Below, in pieces: positions 1-5,497 of a DNA stretch of 5,562 nt. The translations under genes and the position numbers were made by a program. The notes beneath the pieces were generated by a model that had not been told where the DNA came from, made no database searches, and saw only the letters and a list, made by a program, of their open reading frames with translations. This DNA comes from DATEZO01 sp035255485 (GTDB lineage Bacteria; Pseudomonadota; Gammaproteobacteria; Burkholderiales; Burkholderiaceae_D): contig DATEZO010000016.1 in the NCBI GenBank assembly GCA_035255485.1, forward strand, positions 1-5,562. The letters are read 5' to 3'. Numbering within the stretch: position 1 is the first letter of the stretch; the number at the start of each line of letters is the position of its first letter.

Positions 1-1
1 C

Positions 2-421
2 GATCGGCTCTCGCGCAACGTTCTGTGGCGCGGCGAGATGCCCGGCAATTTCATCAAGGTGCGGGCCGACCTGGTCGACTACTGGCGGCTGATGCTGAAT
101 GCGGGCATGCGTCCTGCCCGGCACTACCTGCTTTATCCGAATCCATGGCCGAAGATCGGCCAGCTTCAGCGGCGCTGGCACGGCCATCCGGTGTTTCCTG
201 CCATTGTTGCGCTCGGCGGCGAACTGGAATGCCGCAGCAACTGGCGTATTTATGTCGACGAATGTGCCAGCGCGATCAGCCAGCTGACCGGAGCCCGGGT
301 CGTCGGCGAAGCGTTCGCGCCCGACATTCCCCTTACCCCTTTCGAACAAAAATACAAGGCGTCAGGTCATGCCTTGTGGCGTTGCCGGACGAGTCTCCTT
401 GCCATCTCTGCCACACGGTAA
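2..421 (+). CDS. TrmB-like SAM-dependent methyltransferase, C-terminal part (5' end outside window)
   Basis: The reading frame is open from the window edge to TAA at 419-421, giving about 139 residues of a C-terminal region. It holds the block HYLLYPNPWPK, then RRWHGHPVFP and SNWRIYV, and later PFEQKY and SGHALWR. An (N/D)PWPK segment followed by RRW is the signature region of the TrmB family, which makes 7-methylguanosine at position 46 of tRNA. Family knowledge places this part after the SAM-binding Rossmann core, which would lie upstream of the window. The His-Gly-His-Pro variant suggests a TrmB-like paralogue rather than certain housekeeping TrmB, so I give no symbol. The last ten residues after HALWR look unconserved. 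The ATG at 38 is internal, because good family sequence (RNVLWRGE) precedes it. The gene appears unrelated to the export locus downstream. Confidence 0.8.
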   Translation, partial: DRLSRNVLWRGEMPGNFIKVRADLVDYWRLMLNAGMRPARHYLLYPNPWPKIGQLQRRWHGHPVFPAIVALGGELECRSNWRIYVDECASAISQLTGARVVGEAFAPDIPLTPFEQKYKASGHALWRCRTSLLAISATR

Positions 422-465
422 GCCCACCAGCTGCTGCTCGGCACAAAATTACCGCCATCAAGTTG

Positions 466-507
466 CCATGCGGGTTTCCAAGGCAAATTGCCCGCAATCC
501 CGCATGG
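466..507. repeat. perfect 9-bp inverted repeat after the methyltransferase gene
   Basis: CCATGCGGG at 466-474 is the exact reverse complement of CCCGCATGG at 499-507. The 24-base interior itself contains the inverted repeat GGCAA/TTGCC (482-492). It lies 45 bases after the methyltransferase stop and about 260 bases before the regulator start. No T-run follows on either strand, so a classical intrinsic terminator is unlikely. An RNA structure or a protein-binding site remains possible. Confidence 0.4.
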
Positions 508-513
508 ATACTG

Positions 514-531
514 GATTTCGAAGTGGAAATC
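514..531. repeat. short inverted repeat GATTTC/GAAATC
   Basis: GATTTC at 514-519 pairs with GAAATC at 526-531 across a 6-base loop. It lies in the 422-767 gap ahead of the regulator gene. No convincing sigma-70 or sigma-54 promoter was recognised in that gap, and apart from this repeat and the one at 466-507 I see nothing else there. It could be part of the regulator's control region or chance. Confidence 0.2.
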
Positions 532-767
532 ACGGTTTGACCGAGCACAAACGGCACTTTGATTGACGCGACATCCCCTATTTATGGCATTGTTAGGGTG
601 AGTAAAAGACGGTAAGCTCGGCGCGTGACTTTGAACCGACCCTGTCGAGCTCTCCCCAACGGCCAGTCGGTCGACGAGAACATGCGAACACATCGCCCCG
701 AGGATGTGAATAATGTCTCCCCCATCCGGAATCTCGACGAGCATCTCCACATTAAGGGTATTGCGAA

Positions 768-2213
768 ATGCTTTACGTCTCCAACGCTGCACCTTCGAAT
801 CAGACTGTCATGGTCCTGCGCCTGGCCGGTGGCCGCGCCGGACAGCCATGTACCTATACCGAAACCCTGAAAAACTATGGCCTTGACCTGCTCGAATGCT
901 TCACGCTGGAGGCCGCCCACAATGCCGTAAACAACGGCTGCCGCGTCGGCCTGCTGATCGTCACCCAGGAAGCCGAACTCGCGCACCTCGACAAATGCGA
1001 GCCGTTCGTCAGTAACAACAAAATTTCCTGGGTCGGACTGATCGCCCAGGAATTGATCTCGATGGCACGCATGCGCGAGTTCATCGGTGAACACCTGTTC
1101 AACTTCATCACGCTCCCCGCCGACCTCGACCATATCGCGCTGACCTTGCGCCATGCCTGGGGCATGGCATTCATGCGCGATGTGCCGTATGCAGCGGCGC
1201 CCGCACCGCTGGCGGAAAATAACGACTTTGTGATGGTTGGACAAACGCCGGAAATGCAGCGCCTGTTCGGCCAGATCCAGAAAGTCGCACGCACCGACGC
1301 GTCGGTACTGATCACGGGCCCGTCCGGCACCGGCAAGGAGGTCGCGGCACTGTCAATTCACCGACAATCGGCGCGCCGCAACGCGCCTTTCGTGGCAGTC
1401 AATTGCGGCGCTATTGCGCCGCAATTGTTTCAGTCCGAGCTGTTCGGCTATGAAAAAGGCGCGTTCACCGGTGCCAATCAGCGCAAGATCGGCCGCATTG
1501 AAGCAGCCCAGGGCGGCACGCTGTTCCTCGATGAAATCGGCGACATGCCACTCGACATGCAGGTGAACCTGCTGCGCTTTTTGCAGGAAAAAACCATCGA
1601 ACGCGTCGGCGGCAACGACTCCATCGAAATCGATGTGCGCGTGATCGCCGCCACTCACGTCGACCTGGCCGAAGCGGTGCGGCAAGGACGTTTCCGTGAA
1701 GACCTGTATTACCGCATCAATGTGGTATGCATGAGCATGCCGCCGCTGGCCGACCGCGGACAGGATATCGAAGACATCGCGAAGTATTATTTCGCCAAGT
1801 TCGCCAGCGCGCACAACCGCAGCCTGCGCGGTTTCTCCAAGGCAGCGATGAATGCCCTGCTGAGCCACAACTGGCCAGGCAACGTGCGCGAGCTGGTCAA
1901 CCGCGTGCAGCGGGCCACCGTAATGGCAGAAGGCCGGTTCATCCAGCCGGAAGACCTCGGCTTCGAACGCAACGCATCGCACAACCAGATGATGTCTCTC
2001 GAAGATGCGCGCGCCGCCGCGGAGAGCATGATGATCCGCCGCGCATTGTCACAGTCGCGCAACCAGATCTCGCGTGCCGCATCGCTGCTGGGCGTATCGC
2101 GCGTGACACTGTATCGGCTGATCGAAAAGTACAACATTCGCCCCGATATCGTCGCCAGCGCGAGAACACCGTTTATCGGCAATGCTAAACGGGATATGGG
2201 GATACACAAGTAA
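768..2213 (+). CDS. sigma-54-dependent transcriptional activator, VpsR-like, Fis family
   Basis: This 481-residue protein is a bacterial enhancer-binding protein that would use ATP hydrolysis to open sigma-54 promoters. Residues 1-140 form an N-terminal domain like that of VpsR-type regulators, not an evident phosphoreceiver. The AAA+ domain spans about 152-385: Walker A GPSGTGKE (184-191), the sigma-54 contact loop GAFTGA (231-236), Walker B TLFLDEIGDM (251-260), RFREDLYYRIN with the arginine-finger region (308-318) and sensor II GNVREL (371-376). The C-terminal Fis-type helix-turn-helix is about 432-457 (NQISRAASLLGVSRVTLYRL). The start is fixed by an in-frame stop 12 bases upstream and by AAGGG at 754-758, nine bases before ATG. 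Oddities are Pro185 where GESGTGKE is usual and His297 where sensor I usually has Asn. VpsR and FleQ relatives respond to c-di-GMP and control matrix or surface genes; whether this one binds c-di-GMP cannot be read here. It probably controls the sigma-54-like promoters downstream. Confidence 0.93.
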   Translation: MLYVSNAAPSNQTVMVLRLAGGRAGQPCTYTETLKNYGLDLLECFTLEAAHNAVNNGCRVGLLIVTQEAELAHLDKCEPFVSNNKISWVGLIAQELISMARMREFIGEHLFNFITLPADLDHIALTLRHAWGMAFMRDVPYAAAPAPLAENNDFVMVGQTPEMQRLFGQIQKVARTDASVLITGPSGTGKEVAALSIHRQSARRNAPFVAVNCGAIAPQLFQSELFGYEKGAFTGANQRKIGRIEAAQGGTLFLDEIGDMPLDMQVNLLRFLQEKTIERVGGNDSIEIDVRVIAATHVDLAEAVRQGRFREDLYYRINVVCMSMPPLADRGQDIEDIAKYYFAKFASAHNRSLRGFSKAAMNALLSHNWPGNVRELVNRVQRATVMAEGRFIQPEDLGFERNASHNQMMSLEDARAAAESMMIRRALSQSRNQISRAASLLGVSRVTLYRLIEKYNIRPDIVASARTPFIGNAKRDMGIHK

Positions 2214-2268
2214 CGTGAAACCACTCCTGCCGGATGCAATGCATGCTTTTTCATGGCAGGCTTGGCAC

Positions 2269-2303
2269 CCGGTAGGCGCAACGATTCGCTTTTCGCCTGC
2301 CGG
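2269..2303. repeat. 10-bp hairpin downstream of the activator gene
   Basis: CCGGTAGGCG (2269-2278) pairs with CGCCTGCCGG (2294-2303) with a single G-U wobble and a 15-base loop. It begins 55 bases after the activator stop. No T-tract follows the right arm, so it is at best an imperfect terminator. It may instead be a regulatory fold or site. Confidence 0.4.
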
Positions 2304-2432
2304 CGGCGTCATCCAGCCGGTGGGCACTCCGACAATAACGATCCATCCGGAGTCGTTCCGGTCGGGCGCTTGTATCGAGCCAGGCTTCGTCACGTCGTGG
2401 CCAAGCCGCGGAACGCAGCCTCCGATGCCAGC

Positions 2433-2476
2433 CCTGCCCGGTCTCTACCGATGGACTGACCGATAAACTGGGCAGG
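2433..2476. repeat. 10-bp inverted repeat CCTGCCCGGT/ACTGGGCAGG
   Basis: The arms at 2433-2442 and 2467-2476 pair fully apart from one G-U pair, around a 24-base loop holding the near-direct repeat ACCGAT...GACCGAT. No U-tract follows. It lies in the long gap upstream of the barrel gene, consistent with a structured leader or a widely spaced protein-binding site. Confidence 0.35.
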
Positions 2477-2583
2477 CATGGCGGGACTGTACGTGGGTGA
2501 GGCATACCAACCTGCGGCAGACGCTGACAGAAGACACACTGTTGATATGAGCAGTCCGGCAATTGTCGCGGCAGAACCCGCGG

Positions 2584-2602
2584 CCTGCCCCTACGCGGCA
2601 GG
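2584..2602. repeat. 6-bp inverted repeat CCTGCC-N7-GGCAGG
   Basis: CCTGCC (2584-2589) and GGCAGG (2597-2602) are exact complements around a 7-base spacer. It uses the same hexamer as the other inverted repeats in the gap before the barrel gene. Confidence 0.3.
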
Positions 2603-2784
2603 TTGCCTGGGCACGGACGGGCCGAGTATCAATTCATGATCCGCGCGGACGGATGGCATCTGGCAAGGGCACACGGCCTTTTGTTCCGGACACTGCCAAG
2701 CCATCCGGATGCCGGCTTCCTGCGCGCCGAGGGACCGTTGCGGAAGAATGCGTCTTGGCCGCAGTGATGTACCTGCCGCCGTTC

Positions 2785-2800
2785 CGGCAACTGCCTTTCA
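2785..2800 (+). promoter_or_regulatory. weak sigma-54-like element ahead of the barrel gene
   Basis: CGGCAACTGCCTTTCA resembles the consensus TGGCAYRNNNNTTGCW in its -24 GGCA and in TT-C-A at -12, but lacks the nearly invariant G of the -12 GC. It ends 45 bases before the barrel-gene ATG, the same distance seen for the two small secreted genes. That placement is its main support; the sequence match alone would not justify a call. Confidence 0.2.
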
Positions 2801-2844
2801 CTCACACCAACCTCGATTTGTCGACAACGAAAGGTGGTGTAAGG

Positions 2845-4074
2845 ATGAAATCGAAAACAGTACGCGTCACGCAAATCGTGCCGTTCGCAATGGTGGGCAT
2901 GCTGGCTGCCGGCCACGCGCATGCAGCCGACAGTCCCGCAGATCAGCGTGAAAAGGAACTGCTTCAGCAGCTCAAGAAGAGCGACGCACGTGCAGCGGAA
3001 CTGCAGCAACGCCTGGAGCAACTGGAGCGACGCGTACAAGCGATGGACATGGCCTCGCAAAAGCATGCGTTCGCACCGGGCGCACCCGCAAGAGTTCCTG
3101 CTGCGCTGGGGCGTTCCGATATCCAGACGGCGCAAGCGGCGCCTCCCGCTCCCGCAGCCCCACGGCCTGCATCATCGGAGAACAGCCGCGCTGCGGCACG
3201 CTCCGGCCCCGGCTCCTTCGAAGTCGATGAAGAGGCGGCACAACGCGCACTCGAGCGTACGCTGACCCAGAGTGGGGCGCTGTTGCTGCCGCAGCGAACA
3301 TTCGAAGTCACGCCGAGCTACACCTACCGGCGCACTGAACAAAATGCGGCGGCGTTCGCCACCATCATCAATCCTGCCACATCGACTCCGACCCCGGCAG
3401 TCATCACCCAAAGGAACCGGCAGAACGAAAACACATTCCGTGTCGATCTGCGCGCCGGCCTGCCCTACAACGCCCAGCTCGAACTCGGCCTGCCCTATAA
3501 CATCGTGCGTACCTCGCAAGTGACCGATTTCGGCACCAGTACCTCGGCCAACGGCAATGGCATCGGCGACCTTTCGCTTGGCATTGCGAAGACGCTCACG
3601 CGTGAGAACGGATGGAAGCCCGACCTGGTGGGGCGCTTCACCTACAACTTCGGCAACGGCAAGCGGCAGGATGACGGCGTTTCCCTGAATGGTGGATTTC
3701 GCCAGATAACGGCGGAGCTGCTTGCGCTCAAACGCCAGGATCCGCTGGCGTTTGTGGCCAGCGCATTCTATGGCAAGTCCTTCGAGAAGGATGGAATCAG
3801 GCCGGGCGATGCTGCCGGCATTACCCTGTCGGCGAATCTGGCCGCCAGTCCGGCCACATCCCTGCAATTCGGATTCTCCCAGGTTTACCGGAAAAAGCAG
3901 GAAACCAACGGCATCACCCTGGAAGGCTCCGATCAGACCTATGGCATCGCGACCATCGGCGCATCGTCGGTGCTCTCGCGCGATCTGACCCTGGTGACGC
4001 AGCTCGGGATAGGCATGGGCAATGACGCGCCCAAATACAGTTTCACGGTCTCGCTGCCGATCCTCTTCAGATAA
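2845..4074 (+). CDS. FapF-like outer-membrane beta-barrel export protein with N-terminal coiled coil
   Basis: The 409-residue product begins with a Sec signal peptide (1-27, predicted cut after AHA). A charged heptad-like coiled coil follows (about 33-68), then a Pro/Ala-rich linker (76-124), a helix EEAAQRALERTL (129-140) leading into GALLLP, and a beta-barrel with alternating strands to the end (SLPILFR). FapF of Pseudomonas has this order: trimerising coiled coil, linker, plug helix, 12-strand barrel. It exports Fap amyloid proteins. The barrel also resembles proteins annotated as phenol meta-pathway 'transporters' (MetA_deg family), the likely automatic label. I chose ATG 2845, not the upstream frame from 2563, because AGGTGG at 2832-2837 precedes it by seven bases and the signal peptide starts there. 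The last residue is Arg after Phe, whereas beta-barrels usually end in Phe. The gene converges on a small secreted gene 53 bases away. The FapF assignment rests on architecture, not alignment; another porin-like transporter is the alternative. Confidence 0.85.
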   Translation: MKSKTVRVTQIVPFAMVGMLAAGHAHAADSPADQREKELLQQLKKSDARAAELQQRLEQLERRVQAMDMASQKHAFAPGAPARVPAALGRSDIQTAQAAPPAPAAPRPASSENSRAAARSGPGSFEVDEEAAQRALERTLTQSGALLLPQRTFEVTPSYTYRRTEQNAAAFATIINPATSTPTPAVITQRNRQNENTFRVDLRAGLPYNAQLELGLPYNIVRTSQVTDFGTSTSANGNGIGDLSLGIAKTLTRENGWKPDLVGRFTYNFGNGKRQDDGVSLNGGFRQITAELLALKRQDPLAFVASAFYGKSFEKDGIRPGDAAGITLSANLAASPATSLQFGFSQVYRKKQETNGITLEGSDQTYGIATIGASSVLSRDLTLVTQLGIGMGNDAPKYSFTVSLPILFR

Positions 4075-4085
4075 GCGCGCCTGCC

Positions 4086-4116
4086 AATCCGGCCCTCGAT
4101 TGACGAGGGCCGGATT
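4086..4116. terminator. bidirectional hairpin terminator between convergent genes
   Basis: A perfect 13-bp stem has arms at 4086-4098 and 4104-4116 (AATCCGGCCCTCG and its complement) around a 5-base loop. It starts 11 bases after the barrel-gene stop and 11 bases beyond the stop of the opposing small gene. The A/T ends of the stem give short U-tracts in both directions (ATTT on plus, ATT on minus), so it can serve both transcripts. Confidence 0.8.
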
Positions 4117-4127
4117 TCGCAAGCTAT

Positions 4128-4391
4128 TTAGTTGCGTTGGAAAATACGACCAAGATTAATGGGATTGGAAATGCCGACGGCATCGCCGAAGACCGAAACG
4201 GCGACGACCGGAGCGACAATAATCTGATTCAGGAAGGCGAGATTAAAATCCAGCACGCCGGCCGTAACACCGTCCATTTGTGCGGCGCTCAGCTGCATCG
4301 GTTCCGAGGTGGCCGGCTCCGCTGCAGAAGCCATGGGCGACAAGGATAGCAGGGAGGCGGAAACCAAGGTAGCGATCAGTGATTTTTTCAT
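4128..4391 (-). CDS. small Sec-exported protein with double-glycine-like processing motif (87 aa)
   Basis: I do not recognise a named family. Residues 1-24 are a clear Sec signal peptide (MKKSLIATLV..., cut near SAA/EP). After a ten-residue spacer comes LSAAQMDGVTAG (34-45). It has the spacing of a double-glycine leader (L-12, S-11, Q-8, M-7, V-4, A-2, G-1; compare LTLNELDSVSGG of colicin V) but lies after the signal peptide instead of at the N-terminus. The remaining 42 residues are hydrophobic, with Asn, Phe and Val, and end in RIFQRN. AGGAG lies nine bases before the ATG, and a sigma-54-like element ends 45 bases upstream of it. The gene faces the FapF-like gene. I infer an exported substrate, possibly amyloid-forming or microcin-like, matured at the TAG site. 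A partial relative lies at the window's right edge. Confidence 0.8.
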   Translation of the reverse strand: MKKSLIATLVSASLLSLSPMASAAEPATSEPMQLSAAQMDGVTAGVLDFNLAFLNQIIVAPVVAVSVFGDAVGISNPINLGRIFQRN

Positions 4392-4435
4392 TTTTCGTTT
4401 CTCCTAAACCAAGGGTTGAAAAATAGCGAAACGCT

Positions 4436-4451
4436 AGCATGCTTAATGCCG
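4436..4451 (-). promoter_or_regulatory. sigma-54-like -24/-12 promoter for the 87-aa secreted protein
   Basis: Read on the minus strand this is CGGCATTAAGCATGCT, against the consensus TGGCAYRNNNNTTGCW. GG and GC are both present with the required ten-base spacing, and nine of the twelve specified positions match. The predicted transcript start is about 30-35 bases before the ATG. A nearby sigma-54 activator gene (768-2213) makes this kind of promoter plausible. Confidence 0.45.
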
Positions 4452-4640
4452 CGATTCCCTATCACTTTAGCCAGCGCTCGTTTGAAAAATAAGTATGAAA
4501 TTTAGATGAAGCGCCCCGGGATTTTTCGTCTTTGATCCAGTTTTTGAATCCGTTCCATGCAGGGATAGAGGGACCAAGAGCGCATAGTAATCGCGCTGGC
4601 CGATGCGTGCGGCGGCACATGCGCTTTATTCTCGACAGGA

Positions 4641-4669
4641 GAAAAGAGAAGCGGCCCTGACGGGCCGCT
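4641..4669 (-). terminator. rho-independent terminator of the 172-aa secreted protein gene
   Basis: An 8-bp stem AGCGGCCC/GGGCCGCT (4650-4657 and 4662-4669) with a 4-base loop begins nine bases beyond the TGA of the minus-strand gene. In the minus-strand transcript it is followed by a U-rich tract, UUCUCUUUUC (4650-4641). The spacing and orientation fit termination of that gene and insulate it from the 87-aa gene's promoter region. Between this terminator and that promoter (4452-4640) I see no gene. Confidence 0.8.
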
Positions 4670-4678
4670 CACGGTGCT

Positions 4679-5197
4679 TCAGAGATGTTGCTGGAATATC
4701 TTGACGGCGGTTCCTCCTGTGCCTTCGACAGACAGGTAGCTGGTACCGCCGGAACCGGTCTGTTGAATTCTCATTGTCTCGCCCGGCTGCAGTATCCGAG
4801 TAATCACCGTGTCGCCCGGGCTCAGTTGTGACACCGCGGCAGCATCCGCAACATTAGGCTGCTTGAGGATCACCAGTTGCTCGCCGTTTTGCAGCTGCTT
4901 CGTGACCATCAGTTCTCCGGACGCGGTGCGCTGGAAGCTTGCCGGTTCTCCCGCTGCCAATTGCGTTATCCAATATTGGCCTTCCAGTGCCACCGGAAAG
5001 TCCGAAAATCCGAGATCCGCACGGATTTTCTGCACTGCCTTGAGGGCATCCGTGAGGCGGTCCCATACCGGCTCCGAACCGGCGGTAATGCGATCCATAT
5101 CCCGCACATTGAGCAGGACGGGCTCCGTTGCCGAAGCTGTTGCCGCGCATAGCAATACAGGGAGAAATGCCAGTCGGCGCTTTAAATCGATGTTCAT
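4679..5197 (-). CDS. Sec-exported protein with double-glycine-like motif (172 aa), function unknown
   Basis: Not recognised as a named family. Residues 1-23 are a Sec signal peptide (MNIDLKRRLAFLPVLLCAATASA, cut before TEP). The motif LNVRDMDRITAG (29-40) matches the 87-aa protein's motif in spacing and in M-D-x-[VI]-T-A-G. Then follow a short amphipathic helix (about 43-62) and a beta-rich, Gln/Gly-rich region (about 85-172) with polar segments such as QLQNGEQLVI and QPGETMRIQQTG. There is no cysteine after the signal peptide. The frame is open upstream to 5272, but I chose ATG 5197 because AAAGGA (5205-5210) lies seven bases before it and the signal peptide begins there. It has its own terminator and a sigma-54-like element 48 bases upstream. 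I infer a second exported substrate or an accessory or minor subunit of the same pathway. A periplasmic accessory protein is the alternative. Confidence 0.8.
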   Translation of the reverse strand: MNIDLKRRLAFLPVLLCAATASATEPVLLNVRDMDRITAGSEPVWDRLTDALKAVQKIRADLGFSDFPVALEGQYWITQLAAGEPASFQRTASGELMVTKQLQNGEQLVILKQPNVADAAAVSQLSPGDTVITRILQPGETMRIQQTGSGGTSYLSVEGTGGTAVKIFQQHL

Positions 5198-5244
5198 TTC
5201 AATTTCCTTTCGCCGCCAGGATGACGGCGGATCTTTCTGGGCGA

Positions 5245-5260
5245 AGCAAAGCATGCCCCC
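5245..5260 (-). promoter_or_regulatory. sigma-54-like -24/-12 promoter for the 172-aa secreted protein
   Basis: On the minus strand this reads GGGGGCATGCTTTGCT. The -12 half TTTGCT is perfect; the -24 half has GG at the correct ten-base distance but is otherwise imperfect, so nine of twelve specified positions match. It ends 48 bases before the ATG at 5197, against 45 for the 87-aa gene's element. Both elements contain GCATGCT. Confidence 0.4.
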
Positions 5261-5292
5261 ATCGAGCGGCACATCCGCTGAGCACTGAGTAG

Positions 5293-5403
5293 ATACGCTA
5301 TTTGATTTTGTCGAGAGACATAGATGCAGATGCCGAACTATGGGGCAGGGATAACACGCATCGGCAGACTGCCGCAGCCTCTCTACCGATTCTCTTCAGA
5401 TAA
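5293..5403 (+). pseudogene. remnant of a second FapF-like barrel gene (C-terminus only)
   Basis: After an in-frame TAG at 5290-5292, a 36-codon frame runs to TAA at 5401-5403. It contains LSRDI near its start and ends SLPILFR. The intact barrel gene ends with LSRDL, 28 further residues, then stop, and its last seven residues are also SLPILFR. The LSRD-to-stop distance is 33 residues there and 31 here, and in both copies a Leu sits at the eleventh position from the L of LSRD. At DNA level 20 of the last 22 bases through the stop match. There is no start or ribosome site, and nothing upstream resembles the rest of the barrel, because the 172-aa gene and its promoter occupy that space. I infer a decayed duplicate; the middle has diverged too far to align well. 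Confidence 0.6.
5362..5374. promoter_or_regulatory. short perfect inverted repeat, possible activator site
   Basis: CGGCAGACTGCCG is two 6-base exact complements around one base. It is centred about 115 bases upstream of the sigma-54-like element of the 172-aa gene, within the usual range for enhancer-binding protein sites. A related string, CGGCAACTGCC, occurs at 2785-2795 before the barrel gene. It overlaps the barrel remnant, so it may be coincidental. Confidence 0.25.
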
Positions 5404-5417
5404 GGGGCGATAAGAAC

Positions 5418-5437
5418 ACGGGTGCAACACCCGTTTT
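5418..5437 (+). terminator. plus-strand intrinsic terminator after the barrel remnant
   Basis: ACGGGTG (5418-5424) pairs with CACCCGT (5428-5434) around loop CAA, followed by TTT. The orientation is for plus-strand transcription and it begins 15 bases after the stop of the remnant. No intact plus-strand gene ends here, so it is best explained as the surviving terminator of the lost barrel copy. Confidence 0.55.
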
Positions 5438-5447
5438 CAAGGCAATA

Positions 5448-5469
5448 CCGGCCCTCCGCGGAGGGCCGG
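5448..5469 (-). terminator. GC-rich palindrome downstream of the right-edge minus-strand gene
   Basis: A perfect 22-base palindrome (11 bases each side, no loop bases; arms CCGGCCCTCCG and CGGAGGGCCGG) lies 29 bases beyond the stop of the minus-strand gene entering from the right. Its CCGGCCCTC/GAGGGCCGG core is the same as in the hairpin at 4086-4116, which holds the equivalent position after the 87-aa gene. The following minus-strand bases (TATTG) form only a weak U-tract. Confidence 0.5.
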
Positions 5470-5497
5470 CCAGTAGTGCTTTGCTACGCAGATTGGA

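Larger units (their letters stand above)
2214..2844. other. 631-base non-coding region rich in hairpins and CCTGCC/GGCAGG words
   Basis: No reading frame here has a plausible start, ribosome site and protein-like composition. The region separates the activator gene from the barrel gene and probably holds the latter's control elements. The hexamer CCTGCC or its complement occurs eight times: 2226, 2255, 2296, 2433, 2471, 2584, 2597 and 2772. Several copies pair to form hairpins, at 2269-2303, 2433-2476 and 2584-2602. The palindrome CTGCGGCAG lies at 2512-2520. The density is several-fold above the rest of the window, where I count roughly one copy per 600 bases. The region could be an upstream activating region, a structured leader, or a degenerate repeat cluster. 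Confidence 0.5.

Noticed and set aside
25..540. Plus-strand frame of 171 codons overlapping the methyltransferase end
   Set aside because: It is out of frame with recognisable TrmB-family sequence, Arg/Ala-rich, and has no ribosome site.
1353..1982. Minus-strand frame of 209 codons opposite the activator
   Set aside because: It is antisense to conserved AAA+ motifs and is explained by codon bias.
2263..2278. Possible sigma-54 promoter with TGGCAC and correctly spaced GC on the plus strand
   Set aside because: The -12 half (AGGCG) lacks the T residues, it lies almost 570 bases from the next start codon, and it overlaps a hairpin arm.
2251..2562. Minus-strand 103-codon frame in the long gap
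   Set aside because: No ribosome site, composition rich in Arg/Pro/Cys, and it covers the hairpin region; not supported as a gene.
2563..2844. N-terminal extension of the barrel gene's frame
   Set aside because: The extension is low-complexity and Arg/Pro-rich; the signal peptide and a good ribosome site are at 2845.
3460..3504. Near-repeat encoding GLPYN twice in the barrel protein
   Set aside because: It is two adjacent beta-strand/turn units of the barrel, with no sign of recent duplication.
3172..4122. Minus-strand frame of 316 codons opposite the barrel gene
   Set aside because: It is a shadow of GC-rich codons; its product shows no family features and the plus-strand product has clear signal peptide and barrel character.
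5198..5272. 25-residue N-terminal extension of the 172-aa protein
   Set aside because: It would cover the predicted promoter leader and bury the signal peptide; the ribosome site supports ATG at 5197.
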